A stretch of 64,000 nt of DNA from Adiantum capillus-veneris (lineage: Eukaryota > Streptophyta > Polypodiopsida > Polypodiales > Pteridaceae): positions 107,328,549 to 107,392,548 of the forward strand of contig CM043953.1 of assembly GCA_014529385.2 (NCBI GenBank), written 5' to 3'. Position numbers and translations under genes: made by a program. Shown one piece after another: positions 34,044-46,200 of the stretch. Under the pieces are notes generated by a model. That model ran no database searches, was not told where the DNA came from, and worked only from the letters and a program-made list of their open reading frames with translations. Numbering within the stretch: the first letter of the stretch is position 1; each line of letters starts with the position of its first letter.

Positions 34044-35301
34044 ATAGGTGACCGAAGGCCTTGCGGTAGGTACATTGTGGGCATTCCGTGGAAATGTGGT
34101 CCTTGGATTTACATCTTGAACACCAAGTCTCCATCTTCCGGACCGGTTGTCTTGTGTGGCTAATCTCTGCAATTTGCCTAGCCATTTCTTCAATTTTCTT
34201 GGTCCATGATCCTTTCCTTGATTTGTCCTTTGTCCGTTCATTGGAACTACTCTCGGAACTGCTGGACGTTGCACTGGAATCAGAAGCTTCAGTAGCCGAA
34301 CTACTGCTACTGGTCCTTCGCTTCTTGTGGCTTTTTTCTTTCTTAGCATGCTGTTCCAGTTTTAATGCTCGCTGGACCAGGTCATTGAATTTCTTTGTAG
34401 GGGCTGGTACTTCTTGTTCTCTCAGCTTCTTGCTTCTGAACCCATTCAGAAACCATGCCCTTAATCTCTTCTCAGACGGTAGTTCTTGCAGTTGTCTGGT
34501 CAGTTCTTTGATTTTTTCTACATAGCTGCGGACTGACAAATTCCGTTGTTTGATCTGATCCAATTCACAGAGAATATCCTCATCTCCTCGATTGTCAGAA
34601 TATTCCAACCTGAAGGCCTTAAGTAATTTATTATATGATCTCAGTTGGCATGCAGGGTAATGGTAATACCATTTCCTTGCTGCTTCCTTCAAGGTTTGTG
34701 GAAAGTATTCCCCCCAATCATCTTCATCGATGGTTTTTAGTTCAGCATACTGCTCAAAAGCTTGTATGTGAACATCAGGATCATCCTTTTTCCCTCCTTT
34801 GAACACGGGAAAGGAAATCTTCAGGGAAGCAGAGTAATCATGCCAATTACTGCTAATTCCACCAGTTCGCTTCTTGGCTTCAGACTGACGCTTGGGAGCC
34901 TTCTTGCAGTTGTCAGTGTCAGCATCCCAATCAATCTCTGTCTCTGTCTCAGTATCAATATCCTCTCTGTTTTGTCTGCTAGAAGTGCGGTGACTTCCCT
35001 TTCTACCTTTGATATGCTCCTCTTTCTGGCGAGACTGAGAACTCTTGGAACTCTTTGCCTTTCGTGCTTCCCTTTCTGCCCGTCGGCGTCGAGAATGACT
35101 GGAATGCTGTGAGTCCTGCGCCTCATCAGCCTGACTATGCTCCTCCTGAGCCTCAGTGTCAGTCATTTTCTCTTGCTTGGGATCAGACTCTCTTCCTGAC
35201 TCCTCAGGAATGGGGTCCACACGATTGGTAGATTTCCGGCCACGATTGGATTTTGGTGCCATTGCTGAAAACTTCAAATGGGAGAAGAGTCTTTCAGTCA
35301 A
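33949..35301 (-). CDS. Element A Gag (5' part, up to the insertion of element B)
   Basis: Residues about 15-145 are charged and Arg/Ser-rich. The Gag core (FPVFKGG, HIQAFEQYAEL, AARKWYYHY, VRSYVEKIKELTRQL) spans about 160-320. A Ser-rich linker follows, then a CCHC-like knuckle (CSRCKSKDHISTEC). A second methionine, MAPKSNRGRK, 13 residues in, is an equally good start. The last codons of the open frame run into the LTR of element B at 34043. Gag would form the particle that packages the element's RNA. Confidence 0.8.
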   Translation of the reverse strand: MTERLFSHLKFSAMAPKSNRGRKSTNRVDPIPEESGRESDPKQEKMTDTEAQEEHSQADEAQDSQHSSHSRRRRAEREARKAKSSKSSQSRQKEEHIKGRKGSHRTSSRQNREDIDTETETEIDWDADTDNCKKAPKRQSEAKKRTGGISSNWHDYSASLKISFPVFKGGKKDDPDVHIQAFEQYAELKTIDEDDWGEYFPQTLKEAARKWYYHYPACQLRSYNKLLKAFRLEYSDNRGDEDILCELDQIKQRNLSVRSYVEKIKELTRQLQELPSEKRLRAWFLNGFRSKKLREQEVPAPTKKFNDLVQRALKLEQHAKKEKSHKKRRTSSSSSATEASDSSATSSSSESSSNERTKDKSRKGSWTKKIEEMARQIAEISHTRQPVRKMETWCSRCKSKDHISTECPQCTYRKAFGHLLCAYVARVNARNLPINRVRATNGSKHTTSVN

Positions 35302-35320
35302 CGAGCTTCAACTCTAGCCA

Positions 35321-35335
35321 CCGTGATCGCCAAAA
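35321..35335 (-). other. Element A primer-binding-site position
   Basis: Directly inside the 5' LTR the minus strand reads TTTTGGCGATCACGG, a TGGCG-type primer site. The matching tRNA cannot be named from the sequence alone. Confidence 0.5.
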
Positions 35336-35805
35336 TGGAATTGGAGCTGATCTCTTGAGACAGCTAATTCCAGTGTTGAAGGATTTCAGCTACTTAGAGT
35401 AGGAAGAGTTCAGATAGCAGACTAAACAGAAATCAGTGACTAAACTGAAATATGAATACTGAAATGAGAATCAGACTTAAAGACTGGAATAAAGTTCAGA
35501 CTCAGATTCAGAAGACTGTTGAGAAGTAAGTATCACTGGAATGTATATATATCATGATTGAGATTACAGTGAATATGATTACAGAGTGAGAAAGTGTAGC
35601 CGATAATACTTCCACTGATGCTCAAGTGCAATTATAGCTCAAAGCGCTAATACAAGTGATAACAATTGCCAACCCGATATCAAAGTAATGGGCCCTATTT
35701 ATATGCTTCAGGTTTACCGTAGTAATTACTTTAGTAATTACTAAGTGATTCACTGCCCATCTTCTAAGAGCACGTTCCCACATGGTGACGCGCCAGCCGT
35801 CTACA
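35336..35805 (-). repeat. Element A 5' LTR
   Basis: A 470-bp TG...CA repeat, followed on its outer side by AGCCC, the target duplication also seen at 11610-11614. Its outer edge is 1.1 kb upstream of the CCB2 start codon. Confidence 0.95.
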
Positions 35806-36024
35806 AGCCCCCCTTCTCCTTCCTCCTCAGCGTTCTTTCGCAGAGCTATGCATTAGGGTTGACTTACCCTTGCTGTCGCACAACTTGCCAACCTAACAGG
35901 AGCGACACATGTGCTTGTGGTTGTTGTCCTTCATCCAATCGCTGCAGATTTTTCCTCATCGAGCTGCCTTAGACCACGGGCTACCACCTCCTTAGTATCC
36001 GAGTTTGTATGCAGTGTGTGTGTG

Positions 36025-36026
<2 letters not shown>

Positions 36027-36080
<54 letters not shown>
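36027..36080 (+). repeat. (GA)n microsatellite
   Basis: About 27 GA units in the CCB2 5' flank. Confidence 0.95.
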
Positions 36081-36084
<4 letters not shown>

Positions 36085-36605
36085 CGCATGCATGGGAAAC
36101 AGAAAGGAGAGACACATGGCTCATGCATACTCTAGTTTCTCATTTGGAAGTAGAATCACGTTAGATTCTAGCTATCAATACATTTCTTCAAACGGGTAGG
36201 GCAACGGGTATGCCCTACTACTGGCATACTTTTTACAAAATTGCAATAGTTGAAAGATGTCTCCGCATCTTTCCCTTTGACGATGCAGCAATGACGCACG
36301 CTTGCGATACAACAGTGACTACTCTCGCAGACGGAAGGCAAAGAGAATCAGCGCGACCATTGTCGCGATGAGAGAAAGAGAGAGCAAGCAAGAGGGGACA
36401 TAGAGAATCGCTGCGCAACCAGAGAAAGAGAGAGAATGGGCCTTGCAAAAACTCGCTCGGACACAGAAATGAAGGGGCCTTGCAACAACTCACTCGAACA
36501 CAGAGAGGAGCGAGAGAGAAGGAAATTTGTGATAGCTGTTTGATTCTCCTACATCTCCCCTCAGCCCTATCTGGCGCGCACACACTGCAAGCTATCATCC
36601 TGCAA

Positions 36606-36608
<3 letters not shown>

Positions 36609-36649
<41 letters not shown>
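36609..36649 (+). repeat. (GA)n microsatellite
   Basis: About 20 GA units, 265 bp before the CCB2 start codon. Confidence 0.95.
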
Positions 36650-36651
<2 letters not shown>

Positions 36652-36913
36652 ACACACGTGTGAGAGAAAAAAATCACCCTTCCCTTTTTAGTTCCACTAA
36701 TCACCTTCCTTTTGCTCCTATCTACCTCTCTCCCTTCCCTTTTCTAGCTCCAACTAATGAGCGGTTTTTTTATTTTCTAAGATTGGGTACCCCATACTAC
36801 TAGTAACTAATTAAAGTAACTAGCTAATTTGAATTATTTTCCCGAACATTGATTGACGCAATTCAATGTAGCTACTTCATTTAGCTCAACTCTACTACAG
36901 TGGCGGCTGTCAA

Positions 36914-37124
36914 ATGGCTACCATAGCCTCGAGCAAATATGTCTGCGGCAGCCCGTTCTATGCCTGTGGGCGTCGCAAGGCCTCTTCTCAACTTCGTTGG
37001 ACGCCCTTATCCCCCTCACCTTCACCCTCGCCCGCTGGCGCTACCTGGGTTTCCATTCGAGCCTCCCAGCAGGACCCGCCCTCGTCATCAAGCGTAGATG
37101 TCTCTGTCTTCCGATTTACTCTAG
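36914..37124 (+). CDS. CCB2: CCB2 exon 1 (transit peptide and start of mature domain)
   Basis: The ATG at 36914 opens a 70-codon exon rich in Ser, Arg, Ala and Pro, consistent with a chloroplast transit peptide, ending in SVFRFTL. The donor is CTAG|gtggca at 37125, phase 1. This is the first ATG of the frame that continues into the conserved region. The upstream 5' flank is AT-rich with several GA tracts; the nearest retrotransposon (element A) ends 1.1 kb upstream at 35805. Confidence 0.85.
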
Positions 37125-37162
37125 GTGGCATTTCATCACACACGCACGCGCGCACGCGAAGG

Positions 37163-37211
<49 letters not shown>

Positions 37212-37224
37212 CCACCCCACTTCC

Positions 37225-37278
<54 letters not shown>

Positions 37279-40200
37279 CAAGGCACACACCTGCTGATAG
37301 CCACAAATTTTTCAATATGATCCTGTTCCTTTAACCAGGCATTCCAGGATTTGATGATTCTGATTTGCCGCGTGTACTGGGCATAGCTTTTGGGGCAGTC
37401 CTGGTTTTGAATCACTTCCTTGGTGCAGATTATGTAACAGCAGCTCAATGGGTATCCTATTGTCACTAGCATCTTTCTTTTATTTGTCTGATGGCTTCCA
37501 CATTAAATGAGGATTTTGGCAGTGCTTGGTCATGGTTATATAAGGTACTCTTTGCATCACCCTTGCATGCCTTCTGTGGCATCCTGTTGGGATCTTGCTG
37601 AAATATCCATGTTCATTGTTCCTTTGACAAGCATGCATACCTTCCTGGGTTACCATGCCTGCATGGGCCCATGATACATAGGCACATACATCCATTATAG
37701 CATGCATGCATGTGTGTATGTATATATGTATGTAACATTTTGCTAGTTGAAATATTGAAGTGTCATAGTAACACCTACTTATTGTTCGTAAAATATGATT
37801 ACAGCATGTATTATTTCTCACTCACTTGCATTTAGTTAGGGTCTAGTGTAAAGTACTTGTAACTCTTGCAAGTAATGATGAGGTTTTCCATGTTATACAT
37901 GCTAAGTTTTTTGTGATTTGTTTCACTTTCAGAGGTCAGAGCTCGTTGGCCTTTGTAATTCTATCCTATCGATCAGCCTACCCTCAATTGGAAGGAGTTT
38001 AAGTGTATGTTTACCTACTTTCATTTTTTACAATCCTATTACATTTGGCATGCTGATGAGTTTTGTAGTTTGTCTCGTCATGTAGGTCTTTATGCTGCAG
38101 AGTGTCATGTTAGCTTATAGGAATTTTTCACTGTTCTTTCAGTGTATGCTTCAGTTGTAGGAGGTTGAAGCTTAGGCAATAGTATGTATGGTTGTAACAA
38201 GACGGGCACCACATGCCAACTGAAAGAACAGACTAAGACAGATGTTTGGAACTTCAAACAAGAGAATAGAAAGAGAGAGAAAATCCACATGAGACATGGA
38301 GTGGCGGTGCAACAGGAAAGGCACCACGTGCCAACGGAAAAGAACCGAGTAGATTCAACATGGATGGGAAACAATTCTTGTAAGGGTACCTTGTTCAGAG
38401 ATTAAATTGGTAGACAACTTCTAAACTCCACCTCAAGAGAGCACTAGCCCCAAACCTTGGCGCCCCTTTCGGTATTTCTTTATATTGCTTTAACATGGTA
38501 CAACTTCCATGGCTATGCTCTGTATCTCGCGCGGGTAGACTGCCAGAGTGAGAGCCCATGGGTCTTATTTAAAGGCCCTAGACCCAAAAGCAATTTACAT
38601 GAAAAGCATCAGCTTGAAAAGCATCTGGTCTCAAAAGCACTTGCGCCAAAGGTTATCCAACGCAAAAATAAGAATTCCGTATAGCTTTGCTACGTTAGCA
38701 GCTGCCAACACAAATTGCGACAGTTTGTACAGTGCCATGTCAATGCAATTTGCGGGGGCGTCCGCTTAGACCCTGCCATGTCGTCAGCTGATTGCTTGTG
38801 TGTTAGTGTTGCCTTATTTTATGGTCATTGGGTCACTTGGGCCCCTTCAGACGGGGTCCATAAGTTGGTAAAGACTTCTTTTAAGAGTGGCCCCACTCGG
38901 CGAGGATTTGTAAGTTGGTAAGACGCTTCTTCTATTGCTTCTTCTGTTGCTGTTACTCTTTGGTTTAGGCCCCTCGGTCGAGATCTACAAGGCGGCTCAA
39001 GTCTTGAGTGGCTTGAAAGTTGACACGTCAACAATTTCTAATAGGCGGAGTTCCACTCCCAAACTGCAAGCGCCCCTTTCGGTATTTCTTTATATTGCTT
39101 CAACAAGTTACAGCTTTGTGGCTCTGCTCTGCATCTTCCATTGGTAGATTGCAAGAGAGAGCCCACATCACATATTCAAAGGCCCTAAGCCCATCCAAAA
39201 GCAGTTTCATAAAAAGTAGCAAGTTCTAAAAGCATATGGTCCAAAAGCGAGCGCCCATAGGGCTGTTCGTACATCGCTGCCATATCAGGATCCCTCAGCG
39301 CAAAACGTGGAACGTCTGTACAATTGCCACGTCATCAGCCTTTGCGCAATCTATTGCGTGCGTGTGTGTGTGTGTGTGAGTTCATGTTTATTTTAAGGAT
39401 TTAGGCCCCTCGATTGGTTCGTGGAAGTTGTAGAAATCCTAACCCATTTATTGTTTTGGCCCTCAGCGAAGATGTGTAAGTTGGTAAATCTTTTGTGCTT
39501 CTCCTTCTTCTAATAGGATTTAGGCCCCTCGTTCAAGATCTGCAGGTGGGCTAGGGTTAGGCTTAGGGAGTTCTAACCGTCTGGGTCTTTAGTGGTTGAC
39601 ACGTGAGCAGTTTGTGACATCCCCCTTCTTGAAAGAAGAGTGATCGTCCGCGATTATATTTGCAAAACAACTCAAGCTAGAAAAATATTAAAGGGTCATT
39701 CCAAGGGTCGATCCTGAGGGGCATTCAGTTTTCTCATTCCATATCGGAGCTCTTGATAATCTGACATAGCAAAATTAGCCATCACACCTAAACCGCGCTG
39801 ATCTTTAAAGGGGTGTTTCGTTGCACTAAAATTATATACCCAGGCAATCTCACCCAATTTGACACATCACGATGCAATAAAGATGCTTACAGATCCATGT
39901 TACAAGATATAAAAACAGAGAGTACCGCTCAACACCCCTCCCAGACAAACGGTCTTAGACATGAAGGTATTCAATGACTACCTTCTCACTCTCCCTGCAA
40001 ATAACCTAAAAAGGTTCGGGCCATGAGCTTAGAGGATTGATACAACCAAACGCTCCCTATATCGCAGCTTGCGTCGCTTGGAGGCTCCAAATACAACTAA
40101 ACTCTCCCCAGACTACGTCTGCGTCGTTTAGAGGTTCTAACATGACAATCCTCTTAGGAAAGCCTGAGCCAAAGATCTTCAGACATTATTGAAAGCAACA

Positions 40201-43200
40201 TCAAAACCAATTAATGTTAAATCGGCACCAAAACAAGCTCAAAACAGATTATCTCTATTTCAAACAATATTGTCAAACAAAGGTTCAAAGAGTATCTTAA
40301 TACAAATTAAACTTAAAATCATTCGGGGTTGGTTTTTGTGAGTCGAAGTGTAAGGATGAATGGTTTGTTGTTTTGCTGCCAGTAATGGTGCAGTATCGAA
40401 TCTGGATGGTCGCATCGTTCTTGTTGTGCCAAGGCATGCCCAAAAGAGCATCACAATTTCCCAATTGCATGATGTGAAAATCTGCTTTGCCATGGTACCC
40501 TTGGATGGTGAATGGGAGAGCACCAATGAGGGGTACAACCTTTAAGCGAGTTGATTGTACTCGAAGTCCATCTGTTTCAAGAATATTAATATTGGATGGA
40601 TGGAATTCTCAGTGGCTCTTGGGTTGAAGAAGATAAGTGTCTTGAAGCCATTTATTTTTCCATAAGCTCTGCATAATTCATTGGAACCTTCAAGAGCGAT
40701 GCCATAAATGTTGGCTCGCTTTGCAGGTGGTTGTTTAGAGGTGTATCCCCTTTAGTGGGATAATTGTTGTAAAGTGTGTCTCGTCTGGAAACATTCAATG
40801 TATCGGCCTTCTTGTAGTAGGGTGTCTCGTTGCATCGAGTCAAATGAGGTCTTGCCGATTGAATCGAGTTGTCTCAAGAATCCTGAGAATTTGTTCGTTG
40901 TGGTCAAGGATTTTGAATGTTGGTTGGTTGCTCTCTTGTAACAAATTTCAATTTTCCTTTCATAAGTTTGTTACCAACTACAGCATGGTCCATCAGTTCT
41001 TGCATAGTAGATACTTGTTTACATTGACAATATTCTTGTAGGGGTGATGGTAGCCCAATTGTAGAGCGCTCACAATGGTCCTCCAAGGTAATCAACTTGA
41101 TGAAAGGCACTGGAAGGTAAACATTGAGAAACCTTTGGTTGTAGTCTTGGTTTTTGTGGCAAGCATTTTTAGGTTACCCCATTCTGCGAGAAGCTGTACT
41201 TCAAATAGGGACGTCATGTAGCTTCAAAAATATTTTTGAAAGCTCGCCAAATCCCCTTGGAGCATGCGTTTGGGTAGCTATGGAACTCCACCACTGCATA
41301 GCATTATCGTTGAGAAATCCTGCGGCTCGAGAGATCATCGATTCTTCTGTGTAGCTCCCAAGGCATAGATGTTGTCAAATTGTTGTAGGAACTGCCTTCT
41401 TCCTATCTTTAGTGCTTGAAAAGATGAAAAATTGTATTATATATCCACCATCCTTGAAATCCTTTGGTTGATTTGGGGCAACTCTGGGATGTGGATAGTA
41501 ATAGGGGAAACCATAAGGACTCCAACCATTGTATCCGGGGTGGAGGTGGTTGCACCGGTACTGTTCAATACTTTTGCGAAGTTCCAACCAGGAGATTGAA
41601 CCATATTCTTGAAAACTTCCCCGATCGGAATCGAAGACTGAGTAGGTGGTAAATTAGAAGCCCTTCTGTTTTTGTGCCGGAGGAGGAGGAACAACTTGAG
41701 GCAATAGAGGAGGCGATATGTAATTCAAATACTGTTGAAAGCTCTGCAGATCTGAGGATGCTTCAAGAGAACTCGCGAAGCTCGTCGAGAAGAAAGATAT
41801 TCTGTGGAATCTAGAAACGCCATTCTTGTCTGTCCTTGGGAGGACCGGTATGCTTTTAGAAAAGCACACGACTGAAGCTTTGATACCAGTGTAAAGGGAC
41901 TGTACTTGATTACAATCTTAAGCCTTTTTAAACATAAGGGCAGGAACATATATTTTATAGAGTGTCTCTTAAAATACACTTTTGTAATCTTGCAATGAAA
42001 AATGACTAAAAATTGTCATGATCATTACCTTTTTATTATTGTCATTCTTTTGTAGGGAGGAAGGCCAGATGCAGCAACTTTACTACCAAACAGCAGGCAG
42101 ATTTTTGCATTATCCAAAAACCTCCTGCTCGAAGAGAAGGAAGAATTAGCATGGGGATCTTATGCATTGTTAAAGAATACAAGGACTACATCTTTAGTAC
42201 GTATTATGACTGTGGAAATTGAGCCCTACTTTATGAAGAAATATAAATTCATAAAATTTTTTCTGTACTTTGGTCTGAGTGCATCTTATTGTCAAAGTGA
42301 GCATGTGCTTGATAGGTTATTTGGAATGAAGAGTTATTATGTGCTCGAGGTTTCTGGGATGTTCCAAGCGAGGCTGAAGGAGATGTTATAGGGTGGTTGG
42401 AGGAGATGGTGAAGAAATCATCTGTTTCTACATGCAACACTTTAACCTACATACCATTTAAGGCAGGTAGAGAATGTCTTTTTAACTGAAGATTACCATG
42501 GCTCAGAATGTTGTCTTTCATACTGATACTTTTAACCTACAACTGTGTGAAGCTGGTTTTCTCGTTCCCATAATTTGCATCATTTGTTTGTAAATCTGCA
42601 TACGCATTGCATATCGCGTGTGGATTTGCAGGCATTAGGGGTGTGCATGTCATTGATGACCACCTGAGTCTTTCAAACTGACGTCTGTGGCTGACATCCG
42701 CGACTATGGAAGTACTAACCAAGCTTCAAAGTCAGTATGTTTGTAAGTCTGCATACCCATTGCATATCGAGTGTGGATTTGCAGGCGTTAGGGGTGTGCA
42801 TGTCATTGATGACAACCTGAGCTTTTCAAACTGACGTGTGGATAACTGTTATCTGTGAGATTGAGGGATTTTGAAGCTTGGGTAGTATCTCCATAGTCGC
42901 GGATATATCATCTTCAAAATAGGGAGAGTCCTTGCCTTGAAGGCTGTTTCACATTTACAAGAGATGGCAAACTTGATGAGATAAACGTGAGGGATAATAG
43001 GACATTGGCCAAGTTCCAATAATAAGAATGCATTGTAGAGTTTTCTGTCTTCCTATGATTTTGCAGAATTGAGGTATGTGCAAAAAGGATTGTCGTAGAG
43101 CCATAAGTGCCGTTCACCATCTGGGCTTCAATGGAGTTCCCCTCGTCAATGCTAAGGCGGGCGGCCATGTCGGTGGAGATGAAATTCTTGGCGGATCCAG

Positions 43201-46200
43201 GGTCGAAGAAAATAAGTGCGTCTTTATCGCGAACTCGCCCCCATGCTCTACAAGGTTCTTCGGATGCATCATGTCGAGGCTATCCGACTAGATCTGGAAT
43301 TAATCCTTTTGAAGGGCGAGACCTCTTGTTGTTGTTGTTGAGGGGTACATCTGCAGTCTTGACCAAGGTGGAAGTCGACATTCTCCAGATGTATCATGTC
43401 GAGGCTATTCAATTAGATCTGGAATCAATCCTTCTAAAGGGCGAGGCCTCTTGTTGTTGTTGAGGGGTACATCTGCAGTCTTGACCAAGGTGCAAGTATG
43501 TCGACTTCAAATGTGTCATCAAGAAAACTCGGGTAGAAGGCTAATTTAAAATCGACCCAGGTCTTAGGACTGTGTCGCAAACTGCTGACGTGTCAAGCCA
43601 CTGAAGATTGATTGGGTTAGGGCTCCTCAAGCCTAACCTTAGCCAACCTACAAGTCGTGGCTGAAGGGCCTAAACCTAGCAGACGTAGAAGAAGACAAAG
43701 TTATCACCAACTTACAAATCCTCGCCGAGTGGCCCCAATATTAAGCAAGGGTTAGGATTAATCGTAACCCCCAACAAACTTGAAGAACCTTGCCCGAGGG
43801 GCCTAAGGCCATTAAACGTAAGCAGACACACACACGGACACACATAGGACTTGCGTACAAATTGATGATGTGGTAGCATGTTGTACGGATGCTTGTTGAT
43901 GTGGTAGACTGTATGGACGCCCGAAAAAAGCGTTGACATGTTGATGTGGTAGATTGTATGGACGCCCGGGGAAAGCGTTGACATGTTGACGTGGCAGTGT
44001 ACGGATTATTCGGACGTCCGAATTTTATGTTGACATGTGGATATGGTAGATTGTACGGATGCCTGGAAAAAGCGTTGACATGGCAGTGTACAGATTCCCG
44101 CGAATTGCAGAGACTGATAACGTGGCGGTGTTGTACGGAGAGTCCCCAATGGTGCTAGCTTTTAAGAGACCAGATGCTTTTAGACTACTAGCTTTTTATG
44201 TAATCCTACCGCGTGGAAGGTGCAGAGGAGTGCTGCTAGAGTAACATGTTGAAGCAATATAAAGAAATACCGAGAGGGGCACCATTGTTTGGGGCCAGTG
44301 CTCTCTTGGGGTGGAATTTCTCCATTGTGTCTCGTGTCATGCATCTCTTTCCGTTCAGTTGTTTGGAGGCGTCTTAAGTCTGTTCAGTCTATTCTTTTTC
44401 GTTGGCACGTGGTGCCATCCCGTTACAGTGGTATCAAAGCTCTAGTCGTGTGCTTTTCTGAAAGCATACTCGTCCTACCAAGGACAAACAAAGCACCATG
44501 GAGTTTCCGGATTCTACAGGGTACTTGCAGCTTCTTCTCGACGAGCTTGGCGACATACTTTCGCGGCATCCTCAACAAAATATCCCTGTGCTGCGAAGTT
44601 TTCAATAGTTCGTGAAGGTTGAACTACATGTTTTCCCCTTTGATGTCCATGTGGTAACACCTCCTCTGACACCAAAAAGTACATGAGCTTCCAACTGGCA
44701 ACCTACTCACCCCTTTGTTGCAATTGGGGGAGTTTTTAGGAACATGGTACATCCATCGAACCTTGATTCAGTGCAACCCCGTTGCCACCACCTGTAAAGG
44801 GGACGGGCACCACGTGCCAACAGAAAAGAGCAGATTGAAGAACTTTAAGCACTTCAATTAACAGTGAACTGAAAGAAATAGAGTGCACGACACACGAGAC
44901 AGGGAGTGGCGGAGTTCCACCCTGGGAGAGCACTGGCCCCAAACCTTGGCGCCCCTTTCGGTATTTCTTTATATTGCTTGGACTCAGTACAATATCGGTA
45001 CTCGCGCTCTGCACCTTCACCTGGAAGAGTGCCAAAGGCTGAGCCCTCTGCAGTTATCTAAAGGCCCTTGGCCTATGAAAAACAGTTTACATGAAAAGCT
45101 TCAAACTCAAAAGCATCTGGTCCCAAAAGCTACTGCCCAAAGCTTTCCAGCGTAAATCATGGAAATTCGTACACCTGCCACGTCAGCATGTCAGTGCAAA
45201 TCGCGGGCGTCCGCACAATGCCACACCAACAAGCTAGCGCAAATTGCGGGACGTTCGTACAACTACCACGTTATCATCTATGTACGCGATTGAGTGTGTG
45301 TAGGTCTTGCTTTATTTAATCTCTTTAGGTCACTTGGGCCCCATCGGACGGGGTTCCATAAGTTGGTAAAACTTCTTCTGCTGCTGCTTCTAGGGTTTAG
45401 GCTCCTCGGCCTGGATCTGGAGGTTGGCTCCGTTCTTCAGTGGCTTGATACGTCAACAGTTTATGACACCACCACGGCCACTTAGGTACAATGGTTGGAG
45501 CCCTTATCGATGCCCCTACTTTCCACATCCGGGGTTTTCCCCAAACCAAAGAAAAGATTTTAAGGATAGTGGGACAACAATAAAACTTTTCGCTTTTTAT
45601 GGAGTGAAGGATTTGAAGGAGGCTTTGCAGTTCCTCCAACAATTTGACAACATTTATGGTTTGGGGAACCACACAAAAGAATCAAAGATTTCTCGAATTG
45701 CGTGATTTCTCAAAGATAATGCTATGCAGTGGTGGAGTTCAATTGCTACCCAACCGCATGCTCCAAGGACTTGGCAGGCTTTCAAGACTACTTTTGCACG
45801 CAGTTACATGACCTCCCTGTTTGAAGTCCAGATCTTGTCAGAATGGGGAAACTTAAAAATGCTTGCCACGAAGACCGTGGAAGACTACAACCAAAGGTTT
45901 CTCGAAGTCTACCTTCCATTGTTTTCTTTAAGATGATTCCCTTGGAGGAGTAGTGCAAGCGATACACAATTGGACTACCATCACCGTTAGAGGAGTACTG
46001 CCTTTCCAAGCAAGTATCCACGATGCAAGAACGTATGGACCATGATGCGTTCGGTTACAAACATATGAAAGGAAAGCTAGAGTTTACTACAAAAGAAAGT
46101 CTGGCAACAAATTAGAATCCTTGACCACAACAAACAACTCCTCGAGGTTCTCGTGACAGTCAACCTCAAGGGCCTCGTTTGACGCCTCAAAAACGACACT

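Larger units (their letters stand above)
11615..35805 (-). mobile_element. Element A: OTA-type (Athila/Tat-like) gypsy element with extra 3' ORFs, split by element B
   Basis: LTRs at 11615-12058 and 35336-35805 are flanked by the direct repeat AGCCC (11610-11614 and 35806-35810), so both ends are exact. Order on the minus strand: 5' LTR, primer-site position, gag, protease, reverse transcriptase, RNase H, integrase, three accessory ORFs, polypurine tract (12059-12073), 3' LTR. Without element B it is about 11 kb. LTRs differ at roughly 2% of sites plus two small indels by eye, so it is young. Integrase ends without a chromodomain and with the NGAKIKLYY-type tail of OTA elements. The coding region has a handful of breaks besides the insertion of B. 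Confidence 0.9.
35811..36913 (+). promoter_or_regulatory. 5' flank of CCB2
   Basis: The 1.1 kb between element A and the CCB2 start codon. It holds two long (GA)n tracts (36027-36080 and 36609-36649), pyrimidine-rich stretches near 36710-36745, and an AT-rich segment just before the gene. No distinct TATA box or exon is certain. The promoter presumably lies here because element A closes it off upstream. Confidence 0.4.

Noticed and set aside
38184-39229. Short plus-strand frames over the D LTR
   Set aside because: They overlap LTR sequence that recurs at other sites in both orientations without keeping the frames.
42467-42489. CCB2 ending in exon 5 by read-through to a stop shortly after 42466
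   Set aside because: It would drop the conserved C-terminal blocks, which are found intact and in phase at 55037-55260.
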